DNA of 64,000 nt from Amycolatopsis sp. WAC 01376 (GTDB lineage Bacteria; Actinomycetota; Actinomycetes; Mycobacteriales; Pseudonocardiaceae), in the NCBI RefSeq assembly GCF_003947415.1, contig NZ_QHKL01000002.1, positions 1,116,001-1,180,000 of the forward strand. The letters run 5' to 3'. The notes beneath the pieces were generated by a model, which saw only the letters and a list, made by a program, of their open reading frames with translations, did no database searches and was not told the origin of the DNA. Of the stretch, positions 57,270 to 64,000 are shown in pieces. Every line of letters starts with the position of its first letter. Position 1 is the stretch's first letter. Both the position numbers and the translations under genes were made by a program.

Positions 57270-57923
57270 ATGACCGTGCAGACCGGCCAGCTCAGCCTGG
57301 TCACGGGAACGGGCCAGGGCGGCGACCGGGCAGGGCTCGGCGAGCTGCTCGCGGAAGCGACCGGCGAGGTGCTCGTGATGAGCACGGGAACGGACACCGC
57401 TTTTCAGCGGATCGCGCTCGCGAACGTGCGCCCCGGCGTACGCCACAAGGTGCTCTTCCCCGACTCCGCCCGGATGTCCGGCGCGCTCAACCGGCTTTCG
57501 CGGGCCGGGGCCGAGGTACGGACCGACGCCGAGGTCCCGATGGACGCGCTGGTGATCGACCGGACTTCGGTCGTCCTTCCCGCGGAGGGCAGGCAGGCCG
57601 GTTCCGCGGTGTTCCGGCTGCCCGGCGTGGTCACCGCGACGGTCGGCCTCTTCGAGCGGATCTGGCAGGGCGCCGCGCCGCTCGTCCCGCTGGACCTCCG
57701 GGAGGCCGAAAACGCTTCGATCCTGACCGGCCGCGAGCAGGAGCTGCTGACGCTGCTCTTCTCCGGTACGACCGACGAATCCGCCGCCGCGCGGCTCGGC
57801 GTCTCGGTGCGCACGGTGCGCCGGATGGTCGCCGACATCATGAACCGGCTCGGCGCCCGCAGCCGGTTCCAGGCCGGCGCCAAAGCGGTCGATCGCGGCT
57901 GGCTGATGGCGAAGGCAGGCTGA
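57270..57923 (+). CDS. LuxR-type HTH regulator
   Basis: A 217-residue regulator from ATG 57270 behind GGGAGG; a longer frame from 57216 lacks a site. The C-terminal GerE/LuxR HTH is LTGREQELLTLLFSGTTDESAAARLGVSVRTVRRMVADIMNRLGA (about residues 155-200). The N-terminal 140 residues (GELLAEATGEVLVMSTGTDTAFQRIALANVRPGVRHKVLFPDSARMSGALNRLSRAGAEVRT, AEVPMDALVIDRTSVVLPAE) resemble the phospholipase-D-like sensor-type domain of actinobacterial 'erythropoiesis/TrmB-like' LuxR proteins. It is coupled to the next gene (TGATG) and divergent from the two-component pair, so it may control the AAA gene or the toxin operon. Confidence 0.88.
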   Translation: MTVQTGQLSLVTGTGQGGDRAGLGELLAEATGEVLVMSTGTDTAFQRIALANVRPGVRHKVLFPDSARMSGALNRLSRAGAEVRTDAEVPMDALVIDRTSVVLPAEGRQAGSAVFRLPGVVTATVGLFERIWQGAAPLVPLDLREAENASILTGREQELLTLLFSGTTDESAAARLGVSVRTVRRMVADIMNRLGARSRFQAGAKAVDRGWLMAKAG

Positions 57924-59572
57924 TGACGATCTCGACTCCCGGCCGTGTCCTGCTGGTGGCCCAGCGGCCAGGCGCGTATCCGACCATCGGTGACGCCTTG
58001 ACGGAAGCGTCCGACGGCGCCGTCATCACCATCGCGGGCGGTGAATACGCGGAAACCGTCGAACTGACCGGTCTGCGGGTGACCTTGGCCGCGTCCGACG
58101 GCGCCACGGTCGTCATCGACGGCAGGGGCGCGGACCGGCCCGTTTTCCGCAGCACCGGCGGAGCGCTCGTCCTCGAAGGGATCGAAGTCCTGGCGGGCGG
58201 CGCGTCCGCGATCCAGGCCGACGACACGGAACTCGCGGTCCGGAACTGCACCGTCTCCGGTGGACGCGGCCCGGCGATCGCGATTCGCGGCGCGACGGCG
58301 TTCACCGTGAGCGGTTGCGTGATTTCGGGGACGGAGCAGGGGATCGTCGTCGACGGTTCGCCAGGGCGGATCGAGGACACCACCGTCGAAGACGTGACGG
58401 GGGACGGGATCACCCTCGGACAGGGCGCCGATCCGGTCGTGACCGGCTGCACGGTGACCGGCTGCGGCCTGCGCGGTATCTACGTCTACCAGTACGCCAG
58501 GCCGGTCATCGAAGGCTGCACCGTCTCGCACACCGGCCACGAAGGCATCGCCGTCGCGCACCACGGGGTGCCCGTCCTCAAGCGGTGCACGGTCACCGAC
58601 ACCAGGGGTTCGGGGATCTCGTTCGCCTCCGGCTGCGGCGGCGAGATCTCCGGATGCCGGGTCTCGAACACCGCGGAACCGGGGATCGCGATCGCCGAAG
58701 GGGCGACGCCGACGATCGCCGAGGCCGCGGACCCCGGCACCGTGGGGGACAACGCGCTGGACGAGATGCTCGCCGAACTCGACGCGATGATCGGCCTTCC
58801 CGGGGTCAAGGAAGAGGTCCGTTCGCTGGTCGACGAGTTGCAGGTCAACGAATGGCGCCGCCGGGCCGGGCTGCCGGTCGGCGCGGCCGGGCATCATCTG
58901 ATCTTCGCGGGCGCCCCCGGCACGGGGAAGACGACGGTCGCGCGGATCTACGGCAAACTGCTGAAGGCGCTGGGAGTCCTGCCGGTCGGCCAGTTCCGGG
59001 AGGTGTCGCGCCGGGATCTCGTCGGGCAGTACATCGGGCACACCGCGGAAAAGACCGCGACGGTGTTCGAAGAGGCCAAGGGCGGCGTCTTGTTCATCGA
59101 CGAGGCGTACACGCTCACGCGGCTCGCCGGCTCCGGCGGCGACTTCGGCCAGGAGGCGATCGACACCCTGGTCCCGCTGATGGAAGAACATCGTGACGAG
59201 GTGGCGGTGATCGTGGCCGGGTACACCGACGAGATGGTCGACTTCCTCGCCGCCAACCCCGGTCTCGCGTCGCGCTTCGGCAAGACGATCGAGTTCAAGA
59301 ACTACAGCCCCGCCGAACTTCTCGCCATCTTCGGGCGGATGGCGTCCGCCGGGGACTACGAACTCGATCCCGACGCCGGCCCCGTGCTGACCGGCCACTT
59401 CCGGCGCGTTTCCGGCGACGTCAACTTCGGCAACGCGCGCGACGCGCGCCTGCTGTTCGAGAAGGCGCGCACGGCTCAGTCACAACGCTTGCGGCTGCTG
59501 GGCCGGATGCCCGCGCTCGAAGAACTGCGCGGGTTGCACGTGGCCGACGTGGAGGCGGCCATCGCACGATAG
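57923..59572 (+). CDS. Right-handed beta-helix fused to CbxX/EccA-type AAA ATPase
   Basis: A 549-residue protein. Residues 1-270 form a right-handed parallel beta-helix of about ten pectate-lyase-type rungs (VRNCTVSGGRGPAIAI, VSGCVISGTEQGIVVDG, VTGCTVTGCGLRGIYVY, IEGCTVSHTGHEGIAV, LKRCTVTDTRGSGISF). Residues 280-549 are a CbxX/CfqX AAA+ domain: Walker A IFAGAPGTGKTTVARIYG, the pore-type motif LVGQYIGHTAEKT, Walker B GGVLFIDEAYTL and arginine finger ANPGLASRFGKTIEF. EccA, the cytosolic ESX ATPase, has the same AAA domain behind TPRs; here the beta-helix takes the place of the TPRs. It probably remodels or delivers ESX substrates, with the beta-helix as the binding surface. Confidence 0.9.
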   Translation: MTISTPGRVLLVAQRPGAYPTIGDALTEASDGAVITIAGGEYAETVELTGLRVTLAASDGATVVIDGRGADRPVFRSTGGALVLEGIEVLAGGASAIQADDTELAVRNCTVSGGRGPAIAIRGATAFTVSGCVISGTEQGIVVDGSPGRIEDTTVEDVTGDGITLGQGADPVVTGCTVTGCGLRGIYVYQYARPVIEGCTVSHTGHEGIAVAHHGVPVLKRCTVTDTRGSGISFASGCGGEISGCRVSNTAEPGIAIAEGATPTIAEAADPGTVGDNALDEMLAELDAMIGLPGVKEEVRSLVDELQVNEWRRRAGLPVGAAGHHLIFAGAPGTGKTTVARIYGKLLKALGVLPVGQFREVSRRDLVGQYIGHTAEKTATVFEEAKGGVLFIDEAYTLTRLAGSGGDFGQEAIDTLVPLMEEHRDEVAVIVAGYTDEMVDFLAANPGLASRFGKTIEFKNYSPAELLAIFGRMASAGDYELDPDAGPVLTGHFRRVSGDVNFGNARDARLLFEKARTAQSQRLRLLGRMPALEELRGLHVADVEAAIAR

Positions 59573-59581
59573 CGTGGCCCG

Positions 59582-60244
59582 GTGCGGGTGCTGGTGACCG
59601 AGGACGACGAGAACTTGCGGGTGGCGTTGGAATTCGCCCTGCGCGGCGACGGCTTCGCGGTGGACACCGCCGCCGATCTGCCCGGCGCCGACGAGGCGCT
59701 GATGGTGAACGCCTACGACTGCGCGGTGTTCGACCGGATGCTTCCTTCGGGCGACGCGCTGGCGTACGTCCGCAACCGGCGCAGCGCCGGATGGCCGCTG
59801 CCGGTGCTGTTCCTGACCGCGCGCGACAGCGTCGCCGACCGGATCGACGGCTTGCGCGTCGGCGGCGGTGACTACCTGGTCAAGCCGTTCGCGATGCCGG
59901 AACTGATCGCCAGGGTGCGCAGCCTGTGCCGCCGTGACATGGCCGGGCAGGCGGTGATCCTGCGCTGCGCCGACGTCGAACTCGACACCGGCAGGCACCA
60001 GCTCTCGCGGGCGGGGGTGCTGCTCACCGTGACCCGCAAGGAGTACCTCGTCATGGAACGGCTGATGGCCGCGACCGGACGCCCGGTCTCACGGCGGGAA
60101 CTCATCCGGTACGCGTGGGACGAGATGGCGGATCCGGCGTCGAACGTGCTCGACGTCGTGATCGCGCGGCTGCGGCGGAAGCTCAAGGATCCTCCGCTGA
60201 TCCACACCGTGCGGGGGTCGGGCTACCGGATGGCGCCGCTCTGA
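59582..60244 (+). CDS. OmpR-family response regulator (orphan)
   Basis: A 220-residue regulator from GTG 59582. The receiver has VTEDDENLRVALEFAL, Asp in CAVFDRMLPSGD, VLFLTARDSVADRIDGLRVGGGDYLVKPF and a C-terminal winged helix (VTRKEYLVMERLMAATGRPVSRRELIRYAWDEMADPASNVLDVVIARLRRKLKDPPLIHTVRGSGYRM). All phosphorylation residues are present. No kinase is adjacent; its close similarity to the regulator at 56445 suggests a duplication and possible cross-talk from that kinase. It begins 9 bases after the AAA gene, so it is in the LuxR-AAA-RR operon. Confidence 0.94.
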   Translation: MRVLVTEDDENLRVALEFALRGDGFAVDTAADLPGADEALMVNAYDCAVFDRMLPSGDALAYVRNRRSAGWPLPVLFLTARDSVADRIDGLRVGGGDYLVKPFAMPELIARVRSLCRRDMAGQAVILRCADVELDTGRHQLSRAGVLLTVTRKEYLVMERLMAATGRPVSRRELIRYAWDEMADPASNVLDVVIARLRRKLKDPPLIHTVRGSGYRMAPL

Positions 60245-60356
60245 CCCCGGCGCCGGGCCCTCCGCACCTGAGCTGAACGAGACCATCGACACTCCTCCGC
60301 CCCGGATGTGCCATGCTCGACAGCGCACGAGGCGGCGAAACCGAGAGGTGACGAGG

Positions 60357-60749
60357 GTGTCCATCTGGGCAGGCGTGATCAATTTCGTCCGGGGCCGGTA
60401 CGAGGTGCTCGAAGAGCGGGACGGCTGGCTCCGGTTCCGGGTCGACACCGGTGACGGCCGCGGCCAGCAGGTGTCCTTGCACCACTTGCCCGAACACGAC
60501 GGCGCGGAGTGGGTGGAGATCTCGTCTCCGGTCGGCTGGGCCGACAAGATCGATCTGCGGCGCCTGCTCGAACTGGCGGGCGGCGATTCGGTCGGCGGCG
60601 CGGCGGTGGTGGACGGTGTGGCGCTGCTCAAGCACACGGTCCCGCTGGTCGACCTGAACCTGGTCAACGAGTTCGAACACCCGCTGAAGTCCCTCGTCGC
60701 GCGTGCCGACGCCCTCGAACACGAGCTGACCAAGGCCGACGAGTTCTGA
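60357..60749 (+). CDS. Hypothetical protein, 130 aa
   Basis: A 130-residue acidic cytosolic protein, GTG 60357 behind GAGAGG (GTG 60348 possible). The N-terminal half is beta-rich (WAGVINFVRGRYEVLEERDGWLRFRVDTGDGRGQQVSLHHLPEHDGAEWVEISSPVG). The C-terminal half is helical (KIDLRRLLELAGGDSVGGAAVVDGVALLKHTVPLVDLNLVNEFEHPLKSLVARADALEHELTKAD). This alpha+beta pattern is reminiscent of ESX-chaperone/YbjN-like folds, but I cannot assign a family. It is on the same strand as the signalling operon, about 110 bases downstream, and ends in a strong terminator. Confidence 0.7.
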   Translation: MSIWAGVINFVRGRYEVLEERDGWLRFRVDTGDGRGQQVSLHHLPEHDGAEWVEISSPVGWADKIDLRRLLELAGGDSVGGAAVVDGVALLKHTVPLVDLNLVNEFEHPLKSLVARADALEHELTKADEF

Positions 60750-60778
60750 GCCCTCTCGTCCATTCAGGACGGAAACGA

Positions 60779-60810
60779 TGAAGGCCCCCTGCCGCCGCAG
60801 GGGGCCTTCA
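60779..60810. terminator. Bidirectional terminator hairpin
   Basis: Perfect 13-bp stem TGAAGGCCCCCTG/CAGGGGGCCTTCA (60779-60791, 60798-60810) with loop CCGCCG, followed by CTCGTTTT on the plus strand. It lies between the convergent hypothetical gene and the IclR gene. The same AAGGCCCCCTT core forms the ends of the repeat elements at 23127 and 38128. Confidence 0.85.
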
Positions 60811-60822
60811 CTCGTTTTGAGC

Positions 60823-61524
60823 TCAGAGGCGCTCCTGGAGCGCGTCCGCGGCGGCGAGCAGGTCCGCGGCCCAGCGTGCCCCCGGTTTACGCCCTATCCG
60901 TTCGATGGGCCCGGAAACCGACACCGCGGCGACGACGGTGCCCGTCGAATCCCGTACCGGCGCCGAGACACTCGCCACACCGGGCTCCCGTTCCGCCACG
61001 CTCTGGGCCCAGCCGCGGCGGCGGACCTCGAGCAGTGTGCGCTCTCCGTACACCGCCTCGGTGAGGATCGTCCGCTGCGTGTGCGGATCCGACCACGCGG
61101 CGAGCACCTTCGCGCCGGAGCCCGCGGTCATCGGCAGCCGTGAACCGATCGGCACCGTGTCACGGAGCCCGCTCGGCGGCTCCGCGGTCGAAACGCAGAC
61201 GCGCTGGACGCCGTCGCGGCGGTACAGCTGAACGCTTTCGCCGGTGATGTCGCGCAATTTCGGCAGCACCGAACTCGCCGCGTCGAGCAGCGGGTCGGTC
61301 GAACCGCCCGCCAGTTCCGCGAGTGCGGTACCCGGCCGCCAGCGGCCGTCGGGGCCGCGGCGTAACAGGCGATGCACTTCGAGGCCGACCGCGAGCCGGT
61401 GCGCCGTCGCGCGCGGCAGACCGGTCCGCGTGCACAGTTCCGCCAGGCCACAAGGATCTTCGGCCACGGCCTGAAGCACGGCCACGGCCTTGTCGAGTAC
61501 TCCGATACCGCTATGCTGTCCCAC
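60823..61524 (-). CDS. ndgR: IclR-family regulator (NdgR/LtbR type)
   Basis: A 233-residue IclR regulator. The N-terminal winged helix ([49 protein letters not shown]) is followed by the C-terminal effector domain ([60 protein letters not shown]...[29 protein letters not shown]). In Streptomyces (NdgR) and Corynebacterium (LtbR) the orthologous position, divergent from leuCD, marks a regulator of leucine biosynthesis and amino-acid-linked metabolism; the same gene order here supports that role. The start is GTG 61524. A promoter ends only six bases before it, suggesting a leaderless mRNA. Confidence 0.9.
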   Translation of the reverse strand: MGQHSGIGVLDKAVAVLQAVAEDPCGLAELCTRTGLPRATAHRLAVGLEVHRLLRRGPDGRWRPGTALAELAGGSTDPLLDAASSVLPKLRDITGESVQLYRRDGVQRVCVSTAEPPSGLRDTVPIGSRLPMTAGSGAKVLAAWSDPHTQRTILTEAVYGERTLLEVRRRGWAQSVAEREPGVASVSAPVRDSTGTVVAAVSVSGPIERIGRKPGARWAADLLAAADALQERL

Positions 61525-61530
61525 AAGCCG

Positions 61531-61560
61531 ATACTATCTTCCCGAAGTTTGAGATGTCCA
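61531..61560 (-). promoter_or_regulatory. Predicted leaderless promoter of the IclR gene
   Basis: On the minus strand TGGACA (61560-61555), an 18-base spacer and TAGTAT (61536-61531). The predicted transcription start falls on or next to the GTG at 61524, and no ribosome-binding site is present. The site lies within the 80-bp gap shared with leuC. Confidence 0.5.
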
Positions 61561-61604
61561 GATGGTGGGAAGTACCGATTTCACCGCATGTGAGGAGCCG
61601 GAAA

Positions 61605-63023
61605 ATGCCCCGGACACTGGCCGAGAAAGTGTGGGAGTCGCACCTGGTGCGGCGCGGCGAGGGGGCCGAGCCCGACCTGCTCTACATCGATCTGCACCTG
61701 CTGCACGAAGTGACCAGCCCGCAGGCGTTCGACGGACTCCGCCTGGCGGGCAGGAAACTGCGCCGCCCCGACCTCACCATCGCGACCGAGGACCACAACG
61801 TCCCGACGATCGACATCGAGCTGCCGATCGCGGATCCCGTGTCCCGCACCCAGGTCGACACCCTTCGCGCCAACTGCAAGGAGTTCGGTGTCCGGCTGCA
61901 CCCGATGGGCGACGCCGAACAGGGCATCGTGCACGTCATCGGCCCGCAGCTGGGCCTGACCCAGCCGGGAATGACCGTGGTGTGCGGTGACAGTCACACC
62001 TCGACGCACGGTGCCTTCGGCGCGATGGCCTTCGGTATCGGCACCTCCGAGGTCGAACACGTGATGGCGACCCAGACCCTGCCGCTCCGTCCATTCAAGA
62101 CGATGGCGATCACGGTCGACGGCGCGCTGCGCCCCGGCGTCACCGCGAAGGACGTCATCCTCGCGGTGATCGCGAAGATCGGCACCGGCGGCGGGCAGGG
62201 CTACGTCCTCGAGTACCGCGGCGAGGCCATCGAAAAGCTGTCGATGGAAGCCCGGATGACGGTGTGCAACATGTCCATCGAAGCGGGCGCGCGCGCCGGG
62301 CTCATCGCACCGGACGAGACGACGTTCGCGTATCTGAAGGGCCGTCCGCACGCGCCGCAGGGCGCGGATTGGGACGCCGCTGTCGAAAACTGGCGCGAGC
62401 TCCGCACGGACGACGACGCCGTCTTCGACGCCGAGGTGCACCTGAACGCCGACGAGCTCACGCCTTTCGTGACCTGGGGCACGAACCCCGGCCAGGGGCT
62501 CCCGCTGGGCGCCGAGGTGCCCGACCCGGAGCGGATCGGCGACGAGAACGAGCGCATCGCCGCTGAGAAGGCCCTGTCCTATATGGACCTGAAGCCGGGC
62601 ACGCCGCTGCGGGAGATCGCGGTGGACACCGTCTTCCTCGGCTCGTGCACGAACGGCCGTATCGAGGATCTGAGGGCCGCAGCGGACGTCCTGCGCGGGC
62701 ACAAGGTCGCCGATTCGGTCCGGATGCTCGTCGTCCCCGGCTCGATGCGGGTCCGCCAGGCGGCGGAAGCCGAAGGGCTGGACCGGATCTTCACCGAAGC
62801 CGGCGCGGAATGGCGTCAGGCAGGCTGTTCGATGTGCCTCGGCATGAACCCGGACCAGCTGAAGCCGGGCGAGCGGAGCGCGTCGACCTCGAACCGCAAC
62901 TTCGAAGGCAGGCAGGGCAAGGGCGGCCGGACGCATCTGGTCTCACCGCTCGTGGCGGCCGCCACGGCCGTGCGGGGAACCCTGTCCAGCCCCGAAGACC
63001 TGCAGCCGGCCACCGTCCGCTGA
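61605..63023 (+). CDS. leuC: 3-isopropylmalate dehydratase large subunit
   Basis: A 472-residue aconitase-family enzyme that, with LeuD, interconverts 2- and 3-isopropylmalate in leucine synthesis. ATG 61605 follows GAGGAG. The cysteine ligands of the 4Fe-4S cluster are visible as [13 protein letters not shown] (about residue 350) and [11 protein letters not shown] (about residues 410-413). Substrate motifs include [34 protein letters not shown]. Length and motifs are typical. It is divergent from the IclR regulator, with an 80-bp shared promoter region, and is followed by leuD after about 30 bases. Confidence 0.98.
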   Translation: MPRTLAEKVWESHLVRRGEGAEPDLLYIDLHLLHEVTSPQAFDGLRLAGRKLRRPDLTIATEDHNVPTIDIELPIADPVSRTQVDTLRANCKEFGVRLHPMGDAEQGIVHVIGPQLGLTQPGMTVVCGDSHTSTHGAFGAMAFGIGTSEVEHVMATQTLPLRPFKTMAITVDGALRPGVTAKDVILAVIAKIGTGGGQGYVLEYRGEAIEKLSMEARMTVCNMSIEAGARAGLIAPDETTFAYLKGRPHAPQGADWDAAVENWRELRTDDDAVFDAEVHLNADELTPFVTWGTNPGQGLPLGAEVPDPERIGDENERIAAEKALSYMDLKPGTPLREIAVDTVFLGSCTNGRIEDLRAAADVLRGHKVADSVRMLVVPGSMRVRQAAEAEGLDRIFTEAGAEWRQAGCSMCLGMNPDQLKPGERSASTSNRNFEGRQGKGGRTHLVSPLVAAATAVRGTLSSPEDLQPATVR

Positions 63024-63054
63024 CATCGCTGACATCCGCGAAGGAGTTCCCACC

Positions 63055-63657
63055 ATGGACGCGTTCACCCACCACACCGGCGTCGGGGTCCCGCTGCGCA
63101 GGTCCAACGTGGACACTGATCAGATCATCCCGGCGGTCTACCTCAAGCGTGTGAGCCGCACCGGCTTCGAAGACGGACTCTTCGCCGCCTGGCGCTCCGA
63201 GGAGTCGTTCATCCTCAACCAGGAGCCCTTCAAAAGCGGGTCGGTCCTGGTCGCGGGCCCGGACTTCGGCACCGGTTCCTCCCGCGAGCACGCCGTCTGG
63301 GCCTTGATGGACTACGGCTTCCGGGTCGTGATCTCCGCCAGGTTCGCGGACATCTTCCGCGGCAACTCCGGCAAGCAGGGCCTCGTCGCCGCTCAGGTCG
63401 AGCAGGCGGACGTCGAACTGCTGTGGAAGCTGCTCGAAAACGAGCCGGGGACGGAGGTCACGGTGGACCTCGAGTCGAAGACGGTACGAGCCAAGGACTT
63501 CACCGCGCCCTTCCAGATCGACGACTACACCCGCTGGCGGCTCCTCGAAGGGCTCGACGACATCGCCCTGACACTCCGCCACGCGGAGGAGATCGACACT
63601 TTCGAGACCCAGCGCCCCTCCTGGAAGCCGGTGACCCTCCCGGCTGCCCACTCCTAG
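63055..63657 (+). CDS. leuD: 3-isopropylmalate dehydratase small subunit
   Basis: A 200-residue swivel-domain subunit of isopropylmalate isomerase. It shows [21 protein letters not shown] at the N-terminus and the family signature [43 protein letters not shown] (about residues 70-112). ATG 63055 follows AAGGAG. It acts with LeuC in the cytosol. It is co-transcribed with leuC and closed by a hairpin terminator. There is nothing unusual. Confidence 0.98.
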   Translation: MDAFTHHTGVGVPLRRSNVDTDQIIPAVYLKRVSRTGFEDGLFAAWRSEESFILNQEPFKSGSVLVAGPDFGTGSSREHAVWALMDYGFRVVISARFADIFRGNSGKQGLVAAQVEQADVELLWKLLENEPGTEVTVDLESKTVRAKDFTAPFQIDDYTRWRLLEGLDDIALTLRHAEEIDTFETQRPSWKPVTLPAAHS

Positions 63658-63672
63658 GGCCGGTCAAAGGGG

Positions 63673-63702
63673 GCGGATTCCCTTGCTGAGCAGGGAATCC
63701 GC
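63673..63702 (+). terminator. Hairpin terminator after leuD
   Basis: Perfect 11-bp stem GCGGATTCCCT/AGGGAATCCGC (63673-63683, 63692-63702) with an 8-base loop, 15 bases after the leuD stop. There is no T-tract, as is common in actinobacterial terminators. Confidence 0.75.
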
Positions 63703-63823
63703 ACCCCGGCCGGGGGTACTCGACACAGCCCCGAAACCACACCGAACGGCACCTCGAGAGGCCCTGAAGGGGTCCCTCGGGAGGCGGAACAGCCCCCGAG
63801 ACAAGGGAAATTTCCGCGCGTCG

Positions 63824-63851
63824 TTTGGAATTTGTGCTGCATTGGTAATAC
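63824..63851 (+). promoter_or_regulatory. Predicted promoter of hup
   Basis: TTTGGA (63824-63829), a 16-base spacer and TAATAC (63846-63851), the latter preceded by TGG as in extended -10 promoters. It lies in an AT-richer patch about 60 bases before the HU start codon. Confidence 0.5.
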
Positions 63852-63910
63852 CGTGTGCGCTAAGTCGGCCGACGGGGCCGTGTACAAGTAGTTCTTCTTG
63901 GAGGACTGGA

Positions 63911-64000
63911 ATGGCCAACAAGGCCCAGCTGATCGAGGCGCTGTCGGAGCGCCTGGGCGACAAGAAGGTCGCGTCGGAGGCCGTCGATGGCCTTGTCGAC
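63911..64000 (+). CDS. hup: HU-family DNA-binding protein (5' part)
   Basis: The first 30 codons of an HU/HupB-type histone-like protein (MANKAQLIEALSERLGDKKVASEAVDGLVD), cut by the window end. The N-terminal helix-turn-helix dimerisation motif 'NKaqLIeals.r.gdkk.A..AVd.lvd' is diagnostic of the actinobacterial family, which often carries a Lys/Ala/Pro-rich C-terminal tail; this cannot be seen here. ATG 63911 follows TTGGAGGA. In actinobacteria hup commonly follows leuCD, as here. It compacts the chromosome. Confidence 0.95.
   Translation, partial: MANKAQLIEALSERLGDKKVASEAVDGLVD

Noticed and set aside
1..64000. tRNA, rRNA or riboswitch genes
   Set aside because: No cloverleaf, conserved rRNA stretch or known riboswitch core was recognised on either strand by eye; a covariance-model scan would be decisive.

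Overview
The window is chromosomal DNA from a high-GC actinobacterium. Codon third positions are almost all G or C, GTG starts are common, and the gene content fits Pseudonocardiaceae, most likely Amycolatopsis or a close relative. That content includes an ESX-type VII secretion locus, SARP/STAND regulators, a RheA-type hsp18 switch, and an IclR gene divergent from leuCD followed by hup. The genus is an inference; no rRNA or other marker gene is present. I saw no tRNA, rRNA, CRISPR array or phage.

Layout. (1) 1-5130, stress and housekeeping: a partial PLP-dependent decarboxylase, a small basic protein and a SigB/SigF-type sigma factor, with divergent SigF-like promoters between the last two; a maleate-isomerase-family protein; a 166-bp MITE; hsp20 and its divergent repressor with a textbook RheA operator; and a small ANTAR-like protein. 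(2) 5170-14150: a palindromic repeat element, a cysteine-containing micro-peptide, a nucleotidyltransferase, two STAND NTPases (one a full SARP) and a glycerophosphotransferase-like protein. (3) 14395-38008, the type VII secretion (ESX) machinery and substrates: eccE, an operon of FN3 protein, MoxR, DUF58 protein and a transglutaminase-like protein that has lost its catalytic residues, a predicted pseudokinase, eccD, eccB, mycP, four substrate-like proteins, eccC and a WXG100-type pair. (4) 39002-55183, the cargo: a YbaB-like protein, a small ESX-associated protein, an open frame of 4920 codons encoding a multidomain polymorphic toxin, an EF-Tu-domain-II ORF nested inside it in another frame, and a candidate immunity gene. 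(5) 55195-60810, signalling: a histidine kinase and response regulator, a LuxR protein, a beta-helix/CbxX AAA fusion and a second, orphan response regulator. (6) 60823-64000: IclR (NdgR/LtbR type), leuC, leuD and the start of hup.

How it fits together. EccB/C/D/E and mycosin would build a membrane secretion channel, with the WXG100-type pair and the two substrates that share a C-terminal tail as early cargo. The giant protein begins with a WXG100/CpnT-like module and carries at least four enzyme-like modules: PD-(D/E)XK-like, amidohydrolase TIM barrel, papain-fold (one intact, one without its cysteine) and an HExxH metallopeptidase. This looks like an antibacterial or anti-host effector delivered by this ESX system. 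The EccA-like CbxX ATPase lies beyond the toxin between two closely similar response regulators and may serve the same system.

The intergenic regions are unusually rich in repeats. There is a 182-bp palindromic MITE-like element in two inverted copies about 33 kb apart that flank the secretion core, several relatives, and two adjacent 21-bp tandem arrays. Many ORFs antisense to real genes, including an antisense frame of more than 2800 codons under the giant gene, are GC-driven artefacts and were left out.
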